A stretch of 20,977 nt of DNA from a virus: positions 1 to 20,977 of the IMG/VR virus record IMGVR_UViG_3300025687_000415; one strand, written 5' to 3'. The notes below the pieces were generated by a model, which saw nothing but the letters and a program-made list of their open reading frames with translations, was not told where the DNA came from and did not search any database. The translations under genes and the position numbers were made by a program. Positions 1-9,242 of this stretch are shown here, in pieces. Each line of letters starts with the position of its first letter. Position 1 is the stretch's first letter.

Positions 1-80
1 TCCTGATGAATGTGTCCATAACGAATGGCACCATCTTTTGTTTGAATAACTTTTGATTCGTAATTAACAGATTTTGCCAT
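1..80 (-). CDS. Unidentified protein, N-terminal fragment cut by window edge
   Basis: An open frame starts with ATG at 80-78 and runs off the left edge after 26 codons (begins MAKSVNYESKVIQTKDGAIR). Its start shares one base with the stop of the upstream structural gene (TAATG), so it is probably translationally coupled to the tail operon and the last-transcribed gene visible here. Its position after the gp5/spike region suggests a virion protein, but the fragment is too short to name. Confidence 0.7.
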   Translation of the reverse strand, partial: MAKSVNYESKVIQTKDGAIRYGHIHQ

Positions 81-1090
81 TAGAATTTACCTACACAATC
101 TACTACTTGAATAACTGTTGCTGTTGGTGGAATGGTTTCAACTTCTTCTGGAGTTACCACTCTAAAAATTGGTGAAAACTCTGCATTGTAACCAGTATCC
201 GAAATAACTTCAATTTCTGGAATGTCATCAAATCCAAGTCCTGGATTAATAACTTCAACACCAACTACAGCACCTCCAACTATTTTTGGTTTGAGAACTG
301 CACCCCTATCTGGGGTAACTCTAATGGTATCATTTGGTTGATATCCAAATCCTTGGTCTAAAATAGAAACTTCTTCTATCTCCAGAAGAACTGGGTAGAT
401 TGATGTTGTTTGTGCTGCTGGTGTTGGTGGGATATATGTGCTTCCAGTAGGTGGTTGAATTCCTTCTGGTACAACAAAATATCTACCATCATCAGTAATC
501 GCATAACCTTCATCAGACTCTTTCCAGGTTCTACCATCACCACCAAGACTTCCATCTGGTATTGCTATATATCCATCTCCCGCAGACTCAATGGTAATAT
601 TACGAATTTGTCCACCACCCTGTGTGGTAGTACCAATACCAGTCATGTTTGCTCTTACTCTAGAACCACTTCCTTTACCACATTCATCAATTAGTTCAAC
701 AAAAGGTTCTTCTAAGTAATTTTTTCCGGGATTGACAATATCAAATCCAATTACAGATTGTGAATTTGGACTAATAATTGCATTAGCTACTGCTCCAAAT
801 CCACCACCACCGAATATTTTTACTTTTGGTGGTCCGCACTGAAGAGGTGCTGTGGGGCAAGATGGTGCAGTTGGTAATAAGTTTTTTGGTTGAAGTTGTT
901 CAACTTGATTGATATTTAATTCTTTTTGAACTCCATCACCATCTTGGAATAAAAATGTAGTGCCAGGACGAAGTGCTTCTACTTGCTTTGCCTGTTCTTG
1001 AGTAATATTATCTACTCTTTTCCCATCATTGTCAAAGTAAGAAACCTTGACAGATTTTTTAGGTAAATGTTTGTCTAAATTTAATGTCAT
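80..1090 (-). CDS. Probable baseplate/spike-associated structural protein with beta repeats
   Basis: This 336-aa protein is not assigned to a named family. Residues 1-70 form a charged, Q-rich N-terminal section. A Pro/Cys-rich linker follows (PTAPSCPTAPLQCGPP), then a Gly-rich stretch. From about residue 110 there are several degenerate repeats of the pattern V-x-I-x-N-x-G-x-G-Y/F-x2-x-P-x-I-x-V (for example VVGVEVINPGLGFDDIPEIE), which I read as short beta-strand repeats seen in phage tail and fibre proteins. It lies 5 nt after gp5 in the same operon and overlaps the next gene by one base. A role at the central spike or baseplate periphery is inferred from context only. There is no signal peptide or membrane segment. 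Confidence 0.7.
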   Translation of the reverse strand: MTLNLDKHLPKKSVKVSYFDNDGKRVDNITQEQAKQVEALRPGTTFLFQDGDGVQKELNINQVEQLQPKNLLPTAPSCPTAPLQCGPPKVKIFGGGGFGAVANAIISPNSQSVIGFDIVNPGKNYLEEPFVELIDECGKGSGSRVRANMTGIGTTTQGGGQIRNITIESAGDGYIAIPDGSLGGDGRTWKESDEGYAITDDGRYFVVPEGIQPPTGSTYIPPTPAAQTTSIYPVLLEIEEVSILDQGFGYQPNDTIRVTPDRGAVLKPKIVGGAVVGVEVINPGLGFDDIPEIEVISDTGYNAEFSPIFRVVTPEEVETIPPTATVIQVVDCVGKF

Positions 1091-1095
1091 ATTAC

Positions 1096-2589
1096 TTAGA
1101 AAAATGTAACCCCAAACTCTTTCTCAGGATCTCTCCTTGCACCCTCATCTCTAATAAGTTTTTGTTCTTCAGCAGCTGCTGCCCGAGTTTCTGCATTAGA
1201 CTGACCAACCTGAAGATTTTCCGTTTGGGCAGCATTATTAGTTATGTTAGCAGAAACTGGACCATCAGCAGCACCATTACCTTGCCCTGTTCCCTGTTCA
1301 GTTGATGGATTTCCTGGTGTTGCAGCAGCATCTCCTCCATTTGTAGAACCTTTTGCTTGAGTAATCTCATCATACTCAGCACATGAAGGTTCTTCATCGC
1401 AAGAGAAGAAAGAAAGAATTCCAGAAATAAAATCTAAAGCACTGAAAAGATTTGCTACGAAATTTAATGCCTGGCCAGTAATAGCACTAATCAATGCAAT
1501 GATTGGAGTTAATGCTGCATTAACTGCACTGAGAATTGTATTTAAGATATCATCAATCAATCCACCAATAAGATTTTCTACAGCACATAGAGGAGCGTTA
1601 ATAAATTTATCCAGAATGTTTCTAAGTAAAGATTCAAATTGACTTTTTAATGCTTTTGTAATTTTTCCAAATACGCAAGAAATTGTATCAAGTGCTTTTG
1701 ATTTTGCTTGATTAAATTTTGCTACTTGAGTTGGAAATAAGAATGGAACAGCATCTCTAATTCCATTTTCAATAGTGCTTAATATGTAACCACGAACACC
1801 ACCCATAATAGTTTTCATAAATGATGCAGCTTCACTGGATGCATTTGCTAAAAGTGGTTGTATTTGATTTGATAATGATTGAACATCAGCAATAAATCCT
1901 TGCGCTTTAGTAACATCTTTTTTAATTCTCTCAACATCACCAAGAAGATTTTTAATAGTTCTCTGAATTCCCTTCATTTCAGAGTTATTTTTCTTACACT
2001 TTCGAGTAGATGCAAGTGGTTTAATTACATTCTTATCTTGCTGCTGAGTTTTCCAAGCAAAAGTATTAATATGATACGTATCAAAGGTGTTTAAAACTTT
2101 ATCATTAAGTAGTCTTGCATTATCAGGAACTTTTGCTTTAGGTCCATAAAGATCAGTGTAAATATCAAATCCAGATGTTGGTCCTTCACTTCTTTTCTTT
2201 GGCACTTCATTTTGAGAATTGCCAAGAACTCCATCAATATATGGTTCTTGACCTCCCATACCATCCATCATAAAACCAGTAACCATCGTACCTGCAGCAA
2301 GAGATGGTGTTTCCCCATAACCACCAATACCACTTCCGGATGTTACTGGCAAAACTACATTTGCCATTACCATTTCTTCTGGTTTCAAATCAGTTTTATT
2401 GCCAGTATGCCAACCAACGATTCTAACTTTGTAACGATAACCCCAACCTTTTATATCACTTCTAGTTTCAAAAGTTGTCGAGACTGCATTATCCTGCCAG
2501 GTCTTACTTTCCTCCACTCTTCCAAACCAACGAGGAAGAATAGAGGAATAACCAGAATCAAATAATGAACTAGAAGTTGCCTCAGACAT
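1096..2589 (-). CDS. gp5: gp5-like baseplate hub protein with N-terminal OB domain
   Basis: The 497-aa product has the gp5 OB-fold signature in residues 15-130: PRWFGRVE, then RVRIVGWHTGNK-type strand, a V-x-P-V-T-S-G-S-G-x-G-G-Y-G motif, G-x-V-x-G-F-M-M-D-G, and a YIDGVLGN ending. In T4, gp5 sits on the gp27 trimer and carries the membrane-puncturing needle. Here the middle of the protein (about 200-400) is long, helical and hydrophobic, rich in Ile, Leu and Ala. The C-terminal 80 residues are low-complexity Gly/Asn/Ala/Gln followed by a charged tail. I see no T4-lysozyme-like domain, unlike T4 gp5, and no beta-helix needle repeat. Two nucleotides separate it from the upstream 71-aa gene. 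Assignment by OB motif and synteny with the hub genes is firm; the role of the helical part is unknown. Confidence 0.88.
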   Translation of the reverse strand: MSEATSSSLFDSGYSSILPRWFGRVEESKTWQDNAVSTTFETRSDIKGWGYRYKVRIVGWHTGNKTDLKPEEMVMANVVLPVTSGSGIGGYGETPSLAAGTMVTGFMMDGMGGQEPYIDGVLGNSQNEVPKKRSEGPTSGFDIYTDLYGPKAKVPDNARLLNDKVLNTFDTYHINTFAWKTQQQDKNVIKPLASTRKCKKNNSEMKGIQRTIKNLLGDVERIKKDVTKAQGFIADVQSLSNQIQPLLANASSEAASFMKTIMGGVRGYILSTIENGIRDAVPFLFPTQVAKFNQAKSKALDTISCVFGKITKALKSQFESLLRNILDKFINAPLCAVENLIGGLIDDILNTILSAVNAALTPIIALISAITGQALNFVANLFSALDFISGILSFFSCDEEPSCAEYDEITQAKGSTNGGDAAATPGNPSTEQGTGQGNGAADGPVSANITNNAAQTENLQVGQSNAETRAAAAEEQKLIRDEGARRDPEKEFGVTFF

Positions 2590-2591
2590 AA

Positions 2592-2807
2592 TTAATCTTC
2601 ATAAACTCTACACTCAAGTGCGTCGGGGTTTTCGTCACAAAACATTTCAAATCCTGATGGATCATGATCAGTATCTGGATGTTTGGATTGGTACTTCTCT
2701 AGATGATCAAGTTCATCTTCAAGATGTCTACGACGTTGACCGCTTGTATTGGGATTATCAATTTCATCCCTATCATCATTGATATGTTGTTGAAGTGTCC
2801 TGTCCAT
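2592..2807 (-). CDS. Small conserved cyanophage-type protein of unknown function
   Basis: This 71-aa acidic, helical protein has a charged centre (GQRRRHLEDELDHLEKYQ, residues about 24-41, likely a short coiled coil) and a C-terminal CDENPDALECRVYED tail with two cysteines. I recall similar small proteins next to gp5 in marine T4-like phages, but I know of no function. It lies between the gp27-like hub gene (28-nt gap) and gp5 (2-nt gap), and is directly preceded by a late-type promoter that also serves gp5. Because of this place it may be a minor baseplate component or an assembly factor for the hub; that is inference. Confidence 0.8.
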   Translation of the reverse strand: MDRTLQQHINDDRDEIDNPNTSGQRRRHLEDELDHLEKYQSKHPDTDHDPSGFEMFCDENPDALECRVYED

Positions 2808-2829
2808 GTGAACACAAAATAGTTGATAT

Positions 2830-2837
2830 TATTTATT
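2830..2837 (-). promoter_or_regulatory. T4-type late promoter AATAAATA
   Basis: On the minus strand the sequence TAATAAATAATA contains AATAAATA, one base from the T4 late consensus TATAAATA and fitting the looser NATAAATA form. The TAA stop of the gp27-like gene is its second to fourth... bases on the 5' side, so stop and promoter share sequence. The start of the 71-aa gene is 23 nt downstream. Probably drives the 71-aa gene, gp5 and the genes after it. Confidence 0.6.
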
Positions 2838-4173
2838 ACCTCACTATGGGCTTTCTTCCATAAGAGTCACGAATCAGTTCAAGATAAGTATAAGTTTCAT
2901 TTGGTTTGATATGGTGACATAAACCAGAAATTAGATATACACCACTCAATCTTTTGTTTGTTTCTTGATTTGGTTTAGATGATTGCTCAGGAAAGTCGCA
3001 GAAAATAAGATCACCTGCTCTCAAATTAAAGTCCCCGGGTATGGTAATGTTCAATTGCATAGTAAAGACTTGATTATATCTCATTGATGCTTGATTCATA
3101 ATTTGAGACTTATCCATATCCAAGTCTGAAGATCTCTCCAATTGTTCTTGGAGATTTTTACCATCGGGAAGAAATCCTACAGAATCGAAACTATAAGTTA
3201 TTCTAGATGGATCTGCAGTGAACAAAGAATTTACAAAGTTAAAATCTGTTCCCGCAAAAGTAACTCCAGCCTCTTGAGCAACACTATCGATGGGATTTTC
3301 TCTGTAGGAACTTTCCTTTGAATTAAATCCTTTATTGTTAGCATTATATGTTCCCATCATCAAGTTGCTTTGGAAATCTCCACCACTAGATGATTTAAAC
3401 TTTAATATCTTTCCATCATATCCGACAGGAACCACTGATGATGTTGAGTTATTGTAAATGTACTTCAGGACGGGAGTTCTATCAAATAGACCATCAACGG
3501 ACTTAAATTTAAATCCATCATAATTCTCAAAGAAAAAGTATCCAGCACTTTTTCCTACCGAACCTTGCTTCTGGGGAATAGATTTTTTACATAACCAAAG
3601 AATAGTCCAGTATGGTTTTTTGTTTGTTCCTATAAAATTGAACTTATTTTCTGTTACTTCAATATCAAGTTCCTTCTCCGTTTTTACCACTTCCTTTAAT
3701 ATCTTATCTACAGAATCTGATATTCTTCCATCATATCTTTTGACAACTCTTAAAGATTCGTTTGTTAAAAATTCTTTTGAGACTAATTCAATAGAATACA
3801 TAGTCTTCTGCGTATGTTCAGATATCTTTTCTCTTTTATTCAAATAAAGAGCCTTATCATCAGTTGTGAAATTAAGTTTATTTGGAGTTTTATTACCATC
3901 TTCAAAGGATACCAAAACTTTCTCACCATTTCCTATCTTAAGAGCATCATCTAGTCCGATTTTACCACCAGTTCCATCATCAGCAGATGCTGCGTTTCCG
4001 GTATCCAAAACAATTGCTGTTAATTTTACAGTTTCGGATAAAATATTTTCATAATAATTTAACTCCAAAACACCTTGAGAAACATCGCAAGAACTTCCAC
4101 CCGCATTTGGAAAGATTTCAAATCGTGTAATATTATTATCAGATTTTTTAGTTGACTCTACTCTTGTTGGCAT
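2836..4173 (-). CDS. gp27-like baseplate hub protein
   Basis: The 445-aa protein looks like the central hub ring protein that carries the gp5 spike and joins tail tube to baseplate. Supporting features are its place just before gp5, a length near T4 gp27 (391 aa), an N-terminal beta-rich domain of about 110 residues beginning after a short charged start, and a C-terminal beta domain with I-P-G-D-F-N-L-R-A-G-D-L-I-F-C-D-F and G-V-Y-L-I-S-G, the pattern of hub proteins of the gp27/gpD fold (a 'low' base strand, then a return strand to YTYLELIRD). No enzymatic motif is visible. It starts 3 nt after the 964-aa gene; a GGA seven bases before ATG is a weak ribosome site. The gp27 identity is inferred from layout and fold pattern, not from close sequence identity. 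Confidence 0.75.
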   Translation of the reverse strand: MPTRVESTKKSDNNITRFEIFPNAGGSSCDVSQGVLELNYYENILSETVKLTAIVLDTGNAASADDGTGGKIGLDDALKIGNGEKVLVSFEDGNKTPNKLNFTTDDKALYLNKREKISEHTQKTMYSIELVSKEFLTNESLRVVKRYDGRISDSVDKILKEVVKTEKELDIEVTENKFNFIGTNKKPYWTILWLCKKSIPQKQGSVGKSAGYFFFENYDGFKFKSVDGLFDRTPVLKYIYNNSTSSVVPVGYDGKILKFKSSSGGDFQSNLMMGTYNANNKGFNSKESSYRENPIDSVAQEAGVTFAGTDFNFVNSLFTADPSRITYSFDSVGFLPDGKNLQEQLERSSDLDMDKSQIMNQASMRYNQVFTMQLNITIPGDFNLRAGDLIFCDFPEQSSKPNQETNKRLSGVYLISGLCHHIKPNETYTYLELIRDSYGRKPIVR

Positions 4174-4176
4174 ATA

Positions 4177-7071
4177 TTATCCGTAGTTTAGACTATCAAA
4201 CAAATCATTATTATTATTTACACCAATTGCAATTGGAAGTATTCCACCAGTCTCACCATAATCACTTTCCATAGGAACAGGAACTTCAACAGGAACTTCA
4301 ATATACACTGTTTCTGTTTCATAAGAAGCATAATTTCTTAATACATTCACAGCATCTTTATATTTTGCTTTGTTAATCGCATCCAAGAATCCTGGGAATG
4401 TTGCTTCGATTGCTGATGTAGAATCAGCATCTATGACAAACTCTGGACCCTCTTCACCCAACATTGCAAAATGAGAAATGCCTTTAGTTTTACCACCTCT
4501 GGAATATGCCACATGAACGTGATTGGAATGAAGTGCATTGGGTGCAGATTCATACTTTCCAAGACCTTTAAATGCGGGAGATCCATGAATTATTTCAACT
4601 GGTTTATATCCATTCTTCTTATTCCACTCCAACAGTGCTCTAATTACAGGTGCTTGCTCATCTCTTCCACCAGAACTTGGGTGGGCGGGACCCCAACCAC
4701 CAATATCCAGTGCTCTATTTTGATTATGATATGAAAAATAATTTCTTCTTTCTTGTCCAGGATGTCTTGGATGTTGATGAATATCACCAGTAACACCGAT
4801 CTTACTTCTATTTGCTTTCATAAAATCTCCCAAATCACCAGCAATTTTCACACCACCTGTTCCATATCCAGCACCAGTTCCACCACCAACAAAAGTTCCT
4901 CCAGCACCTCCAGCACCTCCACTAAAACTTGCTAGAGCATCAGCAGCAAATTGATATCTCCTTGGATAGTTTGGTGTTCCAGCTCTTTCCATTTCTCTTT
5001 CAAATATTTCAACTGCTTTTTTATAAGATGTTACACTTTTAATTCTATTATAAGTTCCATATGATTTCATCTCTTTTACCATCCACTCAACTTGAGTTTC
5101 AAGTGCCCAAGGGTCTTTACCAGAACTTTTAGCCCAAGCACTTAAAGATGCCCATCTTTCACTTTCAGTCCATTGCATTATTCCACGACCAGGACCACCA
5201 CGTAATTGCCTAGACTTTGGATTTACACCAGATTCTTGCATCAAGTTTCCAATTATTCCAGCAGCTGCCTCTGGAGTAAATCCTTCTTTATCTACAAGAT
5301 ACCTGAAGACCTTTTCAGCATTACTATTACCAGTTAAAGTTGGAGATCCTGTTGGTTCTTGTTCGGGTTCAGTCACCTGACCCTTATCTTTTTTATTTGG
5401 TTTACCTAACATTATCTCTTTCATTAAATCATTAATTGCAGAATCTACTTCAGAAGAAACACTATCTTTTACTGATTTTGCAATGATATCACTCATATCC
5501 TCACCTGAGAAAATTTTCTTCATATCAACTTCACCACCACCAGCAAATCCAGCACTAGATGAAAATGAACTACCTATCCAATTGTTAAGGGAAATACCAA
5601 TATTCTTATAGTCAATTTCATTTGGTCTATCACCAGATAAAGTTTTTATTGCAAGAGAAAACAATGGTCCAAAAAATGGTATCTTACCCATCTTCTGATT
5701 TTGATCTTTCAAATAATCAATTTGAGAATCTGTGTATATCGTTTCCAGTTTCTTTTCACCACCAACATCCTTTCCTGGTTTAATTTTTTGAGGAGTAACT
5801 GAAACTCTTCTTCTTACTTTTGTCTTCTTTACAGTTCTTTTTGCAGGACCTCCAGTAAGTTTTCCCGCACGAGTTACAGCACCTCCACCAACTTTTCTTG
5901 GTGCTTTATCTTTTGGTGTTGGTTTTTTATTCTTAAAGAACATTTCATAAAGTTTTCCACCAACTTCACCACCAATAAATCCACCAATGGCTGCACCAAT
6001 TGGACCACCAATCGCAGTTCCAACAGCACCAACTAATAAAGAACCAATACCTCTAAATGCTGCTTTACCAACTGGGTCTCCAAGTGCCCAAGATAATGCA
6101 AATTCAGTAAGACCACCAATGATTGGTATGTTTCTGAGTAATGGTGTTGCTAACCTAAGCAGTGCTTTGGTTCCTCCTTTCCCAAGAGTACCAACTAGAG
6201 CATTTCTACCAAGTTTAGTCAGTGCTCCTCTTGCAGCATTTTTACCAACATTCTTTAAGTTTTCTTTGCCAAATCTTCTTAAAAATTGTTCTTTGCCATA
6301 TCTCTCAAAATATCTTTTTTGCAAGTTTCTACCAACTCTTCTTCCACTTCTATCAAATCCTCTTCTTCTAATACCACCTCTACCAAAACCCTCATCACTC
6401 ATTGCACTATCTGCTGCAAGCATTCCTGCGATTACAGCATAATTCATAAAGGTTGTCAGCCCAGATGCAAGTTTATCAAAGTTCTTGGCACCATCCTCAC
6501 CTGCTATATTTTTGATAAATCCCTTAGTCGCATCAACTGCTTTATATCCCCAATCAATAAATGTAACTAATCCATTCAATAATTTACCACCAATATCAAT
6601 TACAAAATCAAAAGCAGGAGCAGCAATCTTTAGAAATCTAAGAATTTGTGGACCATAATCAATCAAACGATATAATATAAAACCAGTCAAAGTTTTCAAT
6701 ATAAAATCACCTATAGTAGCAAACAATCCTCTTCCAGGAAGAGAAGGTAGTTTTAAACCTGCTTTTTGTTTATCTCCTTTAGGTTTTTCTAGTTTCTCTT
6801 CTTTCTTTTCTCTCTTATCATCCTCTAGTTGTTTTTTTACAATAGCATTTTCTTCTTTATTCTGTAATACTAGAGCACCTAGAAGTTTATCAACATCAAT
6901 TACTTTTTCCTTTATACTATAGAATACTTTATTAGATGATGTGGATGTGGACTTTATTATTCCAGAACTTTCACTATCAAATTTTTTAGGTGCTAAGAAC
7001 TTATCTGCTTTTACGATTGCAGAACTAGACTTTTTAGCAGCAGGTAATAACTTGGATGGATTGATAGCCAT
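4177..7071 (-). CDS. Tape-measure/hub-like tail protein with lysozyme-like and M15-peptidase-like domains
   Basis: This 964-aa protein has several parts. Residues 55-105 are a highly charged likely coiled coil. Residues 115-180 are hydrophobic (LFATIGDFILKTLTGFILYR), and about 330-375 form a Gly-zipper stretch (GTAIGGPIGAAIGGFIGGEV). Residues about 582-710 resemble the phage tail lysozyme family: EKVFRYLVDKEGFTPEAAAG, then GNLMQESGVNP with a candidate catalytic Glu near 610, and GRGIMQWTESERW. Residues about 755-855 resemble M15 peptidases: YHNQNRALDIG and NHVHVAYS, matching the S/xHxxxxAxD and HxH metal-site patterns. The C-terminus has GEEGPEFVIDAD, often seen in tape-measure proteins. It would degrade peptidoglycan glycan and peptide during DNA entry, and may supply the gp29 tape-measure role. 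Its start overlaps the previous gene's stop by one base. Domain calls are by motif; tape-measure role is inferred. Confidence 0.8.
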   Translation of the reverse strand: MAINPSKLLPAAKKSSSAIVKADKFLAPKKFDSESSGIIKSTSTSSNKVFYSIKEKVIDVDKLLGALVLQNKEENAIVKKQLEDDKREKKEEKLEKPKGDKQKAGLKLPSLPGRGLFATIGDFILKTLTGFILYRLIDYGPQILRFLKIAAPAFDFVIDIGGKLLNGLVTFIDWGYKAVDATKGFIKNIAGEDGAKNFDKLASGLTTFMNYAVIAGMLAADSAMSDEGFGRGGIRRRGFDRSGRRVGRNLQKRYFERYGKEQFLRRFGKENLKNVGKNAARGALTKLGRNALVGTLGKGGTKALLRLATPLLRNIPIIGGLTEFALSWALGDPVGKAAFRGIGSLLVGAVGTAIGGPIGAAIGGFIGGEVGGKLYEMFFKNKKPTPKDKAPRKVGGGAVTRAGKLTGGPAKRTVKKTKVRRRVSVTPQKIKPGKDVGGEKKLETIYTDSQIDYLKDQNQKMGKIPFFGPLFSLAIKTLSGDRPNEIDYKNIGISLNNWIGSSFSSSAGFAGGGEVDMKKIFSGEDMSDIIAKSVKDSVSSEVDSAINDLMKEIMLGKPNKKDKGQVTEPEQEPTGSPTLTGNSNAEKVFRYLVDKEGFTPEAAAGIIGNLMQESGVNPKSRQLRGGPGRGIMQWTESERWASLSAWAKSSGKDPWALETQVEWMVKEMKSYGTYNRIKSVTSYKKAVEIFEREMERAGTPNYPRRYQFAADALASFSGGAGGAGGTFVGGGTGAGYGTGGVKIAGDLGDFMKANRSKIGVTGDIHQHPRHPGQERRNYFSYHNQNRALDIGGWGPAHPSSGGRDEQAPVIRALLEWNKKNGYKPVEIIHGSPAFKGLGKYESAPNALHSNHVHVAYSRGGKTKGISHFAMLGEEGPEFVIDADSTSAIEATFPGFLDAINKAKYKDAVNVLRNYASYETETVYIEVPVEVPVPMESDYGETGGILPIAIGVNNNNDLFDSLNYG

Positions 7072-9242
7072 TATTTCTTATTAACTCCGAGACTTGCTTC
7101 TGCTCTACGAGTTCCACCTGGCATTGCTGCACTACCTGAGGGTACATTGGATGTTGAAGGTTTAGCACCACTTCCCCTTCTACCCCCCATTCCGCCACCA
7201 GCAACTTGTGGTTTTGGTTTTGATTTTGGTGGGGGTGGTTTTACTCCAGATTTTCTTCTTTGATCACGAGCTAATTTTGCTGCAGCATAATCCTTATAGT
7301 ATTTGCCATCAGAGGAAGAATAGTATCTATTAATTGAAGCAGCTTGTGCTTGTTTTACCCTTGCAGTTGATGCTTTATCTGCTGCTTCATATCTACTCTT
7401 ACCACCTGCCAATCTATCAAGGGTTCCAGTAAAACTTCTGTTTAGTTGACCAAAAAATCCACCACGTTTTTTGTTTTCCTCTGCTTGTGCCTTTATTCCT
7501 GCATTAGTCCAATCACTAACATCACCATATCCATCATTACTGGGATTAGAAACCTTCTGCTTCAATTTATCTAATCTTTGTTGTGATGCAAGTGAAGTTA
7601 ATCTGGAGTTTCTTGCGGCAAGTGCATCATTATAATTGCCATAAGTCTTTTGGTCCGATGAAGAATAATACTTTCCTTTCGATGCTGCATAATTCATTCT
7701 TGCAGACATTCTAGGTCCACCAAACATTCCACCAGGTTGGAACAATCCACCAGTTCCTCTATCTCTAGAATCTTGAGGAGTATAAATTACATCATTACCC
7801 CTCTTCATTGCAAAATATCTCCTACCACCTAAAGTTATTTCATTATCACCAATTCCAGTAGAAAAATTAACACCACCATTTTTAATAACAATAGAATCTT
7901 TTCCTTTATATTTTGCTCCATATCCAGTACCAAGTTGCAATCCAGTACTAACTCCTTTAATGTTTACACCTTTACCTGAAGCAAGTGCTTTTTGTGCTTG
8001 GAGTTGGGATCTTACTCTTTTTTCTAAAATTGGATCTTTAACTCTTTCCTTTTTCTCTTCTTCCGTTCCAACATAACCACCACCCGCAGCATACATCTCA
8101 TTATCTACTATTGTAGGTTCATTAGTTCCACCACCAGAAGCATTAAGTCTCTCAAAGAATTCAACTCCATGTTTATCAACAGCACCTTTGGAAACAACAA
8201 ACTCACCATTCGTTAACCATGCTGGAACTTTATCAACTCCACCAGGTCCTCTAACTAGAGCACCACCATCGAATCTTTGTCTTGGAATTAATCTTGGGAA
8301 TACTAATCCACCACCATAAAGTTTCTGTTGAGGTTGAATGTTTGGTTCTTTTTCATCATCACCACCCGCAAGCAGCATTGCGCCAGTTCCAACTGCTGCA
8401 GCACCTAATGCCACTGCTGCTCCAACTTTATTCCTACCAATAAACTTAAGCAAACTCTTCGTTGCTTTTAGAAGCATTGGTATGGAACGAATAACAATCC
8501 TACTGATTGTCCTTACAAATTTACCAAACTTAGTTCCAAATAATATGTAAGTTCCAAGTAAAGCAGGCCACCAATCTTTTAAGAATCTAACAATACTCTT
8601 AATTTTATCTTGGTTCTGTGGATTGCCAAACCATTCTATAATCTTGAATAAGATTCTTCCAAGGATTACTTTCCCAATAAAATCAAATAGCCTTTCAAAC
8701 AAAGACTTTACGGGAGCAATGATTGTATCTGCAACTTTCTTTATCCCTTCAAAAGGTTTTTTCTCTAACTTATCTTCTCTTTCCCTTCTCTTTCTATTCT
8801 CTCTTTCTTTTTGATCTAGTTTACTTTTCTCTTTTGCAGCATCATTTAGTCCCGTTAAATTGTCACGAATGTCTTTTAATAAATCATCAATATTTTTTAA
8901 AACTTCAGTATCATCTCCAGAATCCTTTGGTGCGATTGCTGCTGGAAGTGCTAATTGCTTTTGGGATATTTTAAAAGACTTTCCAATTCCAAGTTTATCT
9001 GCAGTAATTGGACTCTTTTTTCTTATGGTAAATCTACCTTTACCTTTCTTACTCTTTAATCTTTTATATTCATCCGTAACTAACTCAATTTCTTCTGTAG
9101 GAATTTTGGTATTGGACATTCTGCCCTTTACCATTGCTTCCTTAAGAAGAGTAATATATGTATCATAGTCGATATCGAACACATCCTCCAACCCAATAAG
9201 TCGGAGGATCCTTTCATCAATTTGTTCGTTACCAACCGCCAT
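7071..9242 (-). CDS. Large tape-measure-like tail structural protein
   Basis: The 723-aa protein has an N-terminal helical region with a strongly charged stretch at about 140-170 (KERENRKRREREDKLEKKP), then hydrophobic segments around 185-300 (for example AAVALGAAAVGTGAMLLAGG). Residues about 315-370 carry GGGLVFPRL and GGVDKVPAWLTNGEFVVSKG, the P-G-G-x-D-x-V-P-A-x-L-x-x-G-E-F-V-V signature of many tail tape-measure proteins. The C-terminal half is Gly/Ser/Lys-rich and contains two copies of a YYSSSD repeat (residues 525 and 640). It precedes the 964-aa protein in the operon with one-base overlap, and its own start overlaps the gp51-like gene by 14 nt. Together the two long proteins probably replace T4 gp29. 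No catalytic domain is seen. Confidence 0.78.
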   Translation of the reverse strand: MAVGNEQIDERILRLIGLEDVFDIDYDTYITLLKEAMVKGRMSNTKIPTEEIELVTDEYKRLKSKKGKGRFTIRKKSPITADKLGIGKSFKISQKQLALPAAIAPKDSGDDTEVLKNIDDLLKDIRDNLTGLNDAAKEKSKLDQKERENRKRREREDKLEKKPFEGIKKVADTIIAPVKSLFERLFDFIGKVILGRILFKIIEWFGNPQNQDKIKSIVRFLKDWWPALLGTYILFGTKFGKFVRTISRIVIRSIPMLLKATKSLLKFIGRNKVGAAVALGAAAVGTGAMLLAGGDDEKEPNIQPQQKLYGGGLVFPRLIPRQRFDGGALVRGPGGVDKVPAWLTNGEFVVSKGAVDKHGVEFFERLNASGGGTNEPTIVDNEMYAAGGGYVGTEEEKKERVKDPILEKRVRSQLQAQKALASGKGVNIKGVSTGLQLGTGYGAKYKGKDSIVIKNGGVNFSTGIGDNEITLGGRRYFAMKRGNDVIYTPQDSRDRGTGGLFQPGGMFGGPRMSARMNYAASKGKYYSSSDQKTYGNYNDALAARNSRLTSLASQQRLDKLKQKVSNPSNDGYGDVSDWTNAGIKAQAEENKKRGGFFGQLNRSFTGTLDRLAGGKSRYEAADKASTARVKQAQAASINRYYSSSDGKYYKDYAAAKLARDQRRKSGVKPPPPKSKPKPQVAGGGMGGRRGSGAKPSTSNVPSGSAAMPGGTRRAEASLGVNKK

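Noticed and set aside
4471-8974. Many open frames on the plus strand opposite the large tail genes
   Set aside because: They mirror the codon pattern of the minus-strand genes, are low in complexity and have no ribosome sites or family motifs.
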